Shown in pieces: positions 4,122 through 5,140 of a DNA stretch of 5,140 nucleotides; position 1 is the first letter of the stretch; each line of letters starts with the position of its first letter. The notes below the pieces were generated by a model, which saw only the letters and a program-made list of their open reading frames with translations, did no database searches and was not told where the DNA came from. Origin of the DNA: Leptolyngbyaceae cyanobacterium SM1_3_5 (GTDB taxonomy: Bacteria > Cyanobacteriota > Cyanobacteriia > Elainellales > Elainellaceae); contig JAAUTJ010000414.1 in the NCBI GenBank assembly GCA_012031475.1, forward strand, positions 1 to 5,140, given 5' to 3'. The position numbers and the translations under genes were made by a program.

Positions 4122-5140
4122 ATGGAAAATGCAACATTAAAGCTGCGCGGCATGAGTTGTGCGGCTTGTGCGAGCAGTGTAGAACAGGCCATTCGATCGA
4201 CTCCAGGCGTGAGCGAATGCAGCGTCAATTTTGGAGTAGAACAAGCGATCGTCAGCTACGACCCGAAGCGAACCGATATCGAAACGATTCAGGAGGCGGT
4301 AAATGCAGCAGGCTACTCAGCACAACCGATTCAAGAGCAAGATTTGTTGAATGGTGAAGATGATGATGAACGGCGATCGCGCCAAATTGAATCGCGCCAA
4401 CTTCAGCGAAAAGTGTGGGTTGGCGGAATCATCAGCACCTTTTTGGTGATTGGCTCACTGCCGATGATGACGGGTCTGCATCTTCCTTGGATTCCGATGT
4501 GGATGCACAACTTTTGGCTGCAAACAATTGTGACGGCTCCCGTGCAATTTTGGTGCGGCCAGTCTTTCTATATCAATGCCTGGAAAGCTTTCAAGCGCCA
4601 CACCGCGACAATGGACACGCTGATCGCGTTGGGAACGAGCGCCGCCTATTTTTACTCGTTGTTTATTACCCTATTTCCGCAATTTCTGACCTCGCAAGGA
4701 CTCACACCTCACGTTTATTACGAAACTGCTGCTGTTGTGATCACGCTGATTGTATTAGGACGACTATTAGAAAATCGTGCCAGAGGGCAAACTTCTGAAG
4801 CGATGCGGAAACTGATGGGCTTGCAGGCAAGAACCGCACGAATTGTTCGGAATGGAAAAGAACTGGAAGTGTCAATCGCCCAAGTTCAACTTGATGACAT
4901 GGTTCTTGTCCGTCCCGGTGAGAAAATTCCGGTTGATGGGGTGATTGTCGATGGAGCTTCTTCGATCGATGAGGCAATGGTGACAGGCGAAAGTCTGCCT
5001 GTCAAAAAGCAAGCGGGCGACGAAGTAATTGGAGCAACGATTAACAAAACAGGCAGCTTTAAATTTCGCGCGACTCGCATCGGCAAAGATACTTTTCTCG
5101 CGCAAATTGTCAAACTCGTACAGCAAGCCCAAGGCTCGAA
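4122..5140 (+). CDS. pacS: Cu(I)-transporting P1B-type ATPase, PacS/CopA-like (partial, cut by window end)
   Basis: This membrane pump moves Cu(I) across a membrane with ATP; cyanobacterial PacS feeds thylakoid plastocyanin and also detoxifies copper. The visible 339 residues are the N-terminal 45% or so of a usual 740-750. One heavy-metal-associated domain occupies residues 4-68, with GMSCAACA (C13, C16) and PGVSECSVNFGVEQA typical of PacS. An acidic linker (EDDDERR, 79-85) follows. Four membrane segments lie near 98-117, 131-150, 164-185 and 199-216, the third with the conserved TMDTLIALGTSAAY. The actuator domain follows, with the phosphatase motif TGES at 288-291. The CPC metal-site motif and the DKTGT phosphorylation site fall beyond the window. 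ATG at 4122 starts just before the domain; a GGG at 4115-4117 is a weak ribosome binding site. PacS rather than CtaA is preferred on recalled sequence similarity only. Its partner is probably the adjacent Atx1. Confidence 0.92.
   Translation, partial: MENATLKLRGMSCAACASSVEQAIRSTPGVSECSVNFGVEQAIVSYDPKRTDIETIQEAVNAAGYSAQPIQEQDLLNGEDDDERRSRQIESRQLQRKVWVGGIISTFLVIGSLPMMTGLHLPWIPMWMHNFWLQTIVTAPVQFWCGQSFYINAWKAFKRHTATMDTLIALGTSAAYFYSLFITLFPQFLTSQGLTPHVYYETAAVVITLIVLGRLLENRARGQTSEAMRKLMGLQARTARIVRNGKELEVSIAQVQLDDMVLVRPGEKIPVDGVIVDGASSIDEAMVTGESLPVKKQAGDEVIGATINKTGSFKFRATRIGKDTFLAQIVKLVQQAQGS

Noticed and set aside
4157..4798. Two long plus-strand frames (66 and 127 codons) inside the ATPase gene
   Set aside because: They are out-of-frame shadows of the pacS-like gene, which is continuous with family motifs throughout 4122-5140. 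The minus-strand frames at 4741-5132 are shadows as well.

Overview
The window looks like the chromosome of a cyanobacterium. The GATCG-rich HIP1 octamer GCGATCGC occurs perfectly at 3989-3996 and 4373-4380, with many near matches elsewhere. The recognisable genes also have cyanobacterial relatives: a 64-residue Atx1-type copper chaperone and a PacS-like copper ATPase. The species cannot be named from this sequence.

Layout. Positions 2-103 hold the end of an IS5-family transposase, cut by the window edge. Positions 327-486 hold a small MITE-like element with terminal inverted repeats, two strong internal hairpins and a near-perfect 9-bp target duplication. From 487 to 1329 there is no convincing gene, only one possible 41-residue hydrophobic ORF (784-909). 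Two intact genes follow in convergent orientation with overlapping 3' ends: a PAS-like single-domain protein (1330-1782, +) and an XRE-type helix-turn-helix protein (1742-2443, -). From about 2492 to 3727 the sequence is a graveyard of broken genes: an ISAs1-type transposase N-terminus (-), an unidentified reading frame with an internal amber codon (-), an IS4-type transposase fragment (+), the C-terminal half of a MerR/CueR-type metal regulator with two amber codons (+), and an unidentified 3' ORF remnant (+).

The right end is a copper-handling cluster: atx1 (3827-4021) and a PacS/CopA-like Cu(I) P1B-ATPase (4122 to the window end, partial). Just upstream of atx1, at 3724-3755, lies a promoter with the layout of MerR-family targets: TTGACT, a 20-bp spacer carrying a 22-bp imperfect dyad, and a weak -10 (TAAAGT). 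Known biology of the families suggests that Atx1 carries Cu(I) to the ATPase and that a MerR-type activator switches the pair on under copper. The striking point is that the only MerR-like gene visible, directly upstream, is broken while the operator-like promoter looks intact. The pair may now be controlled by a regulator elsewhere or may have lost inducible control.

I see no CRISPR array, tRNA, rRNA or clearly novel multigene system. The most interesting signal is the decayed regulator beside a preserved operator.
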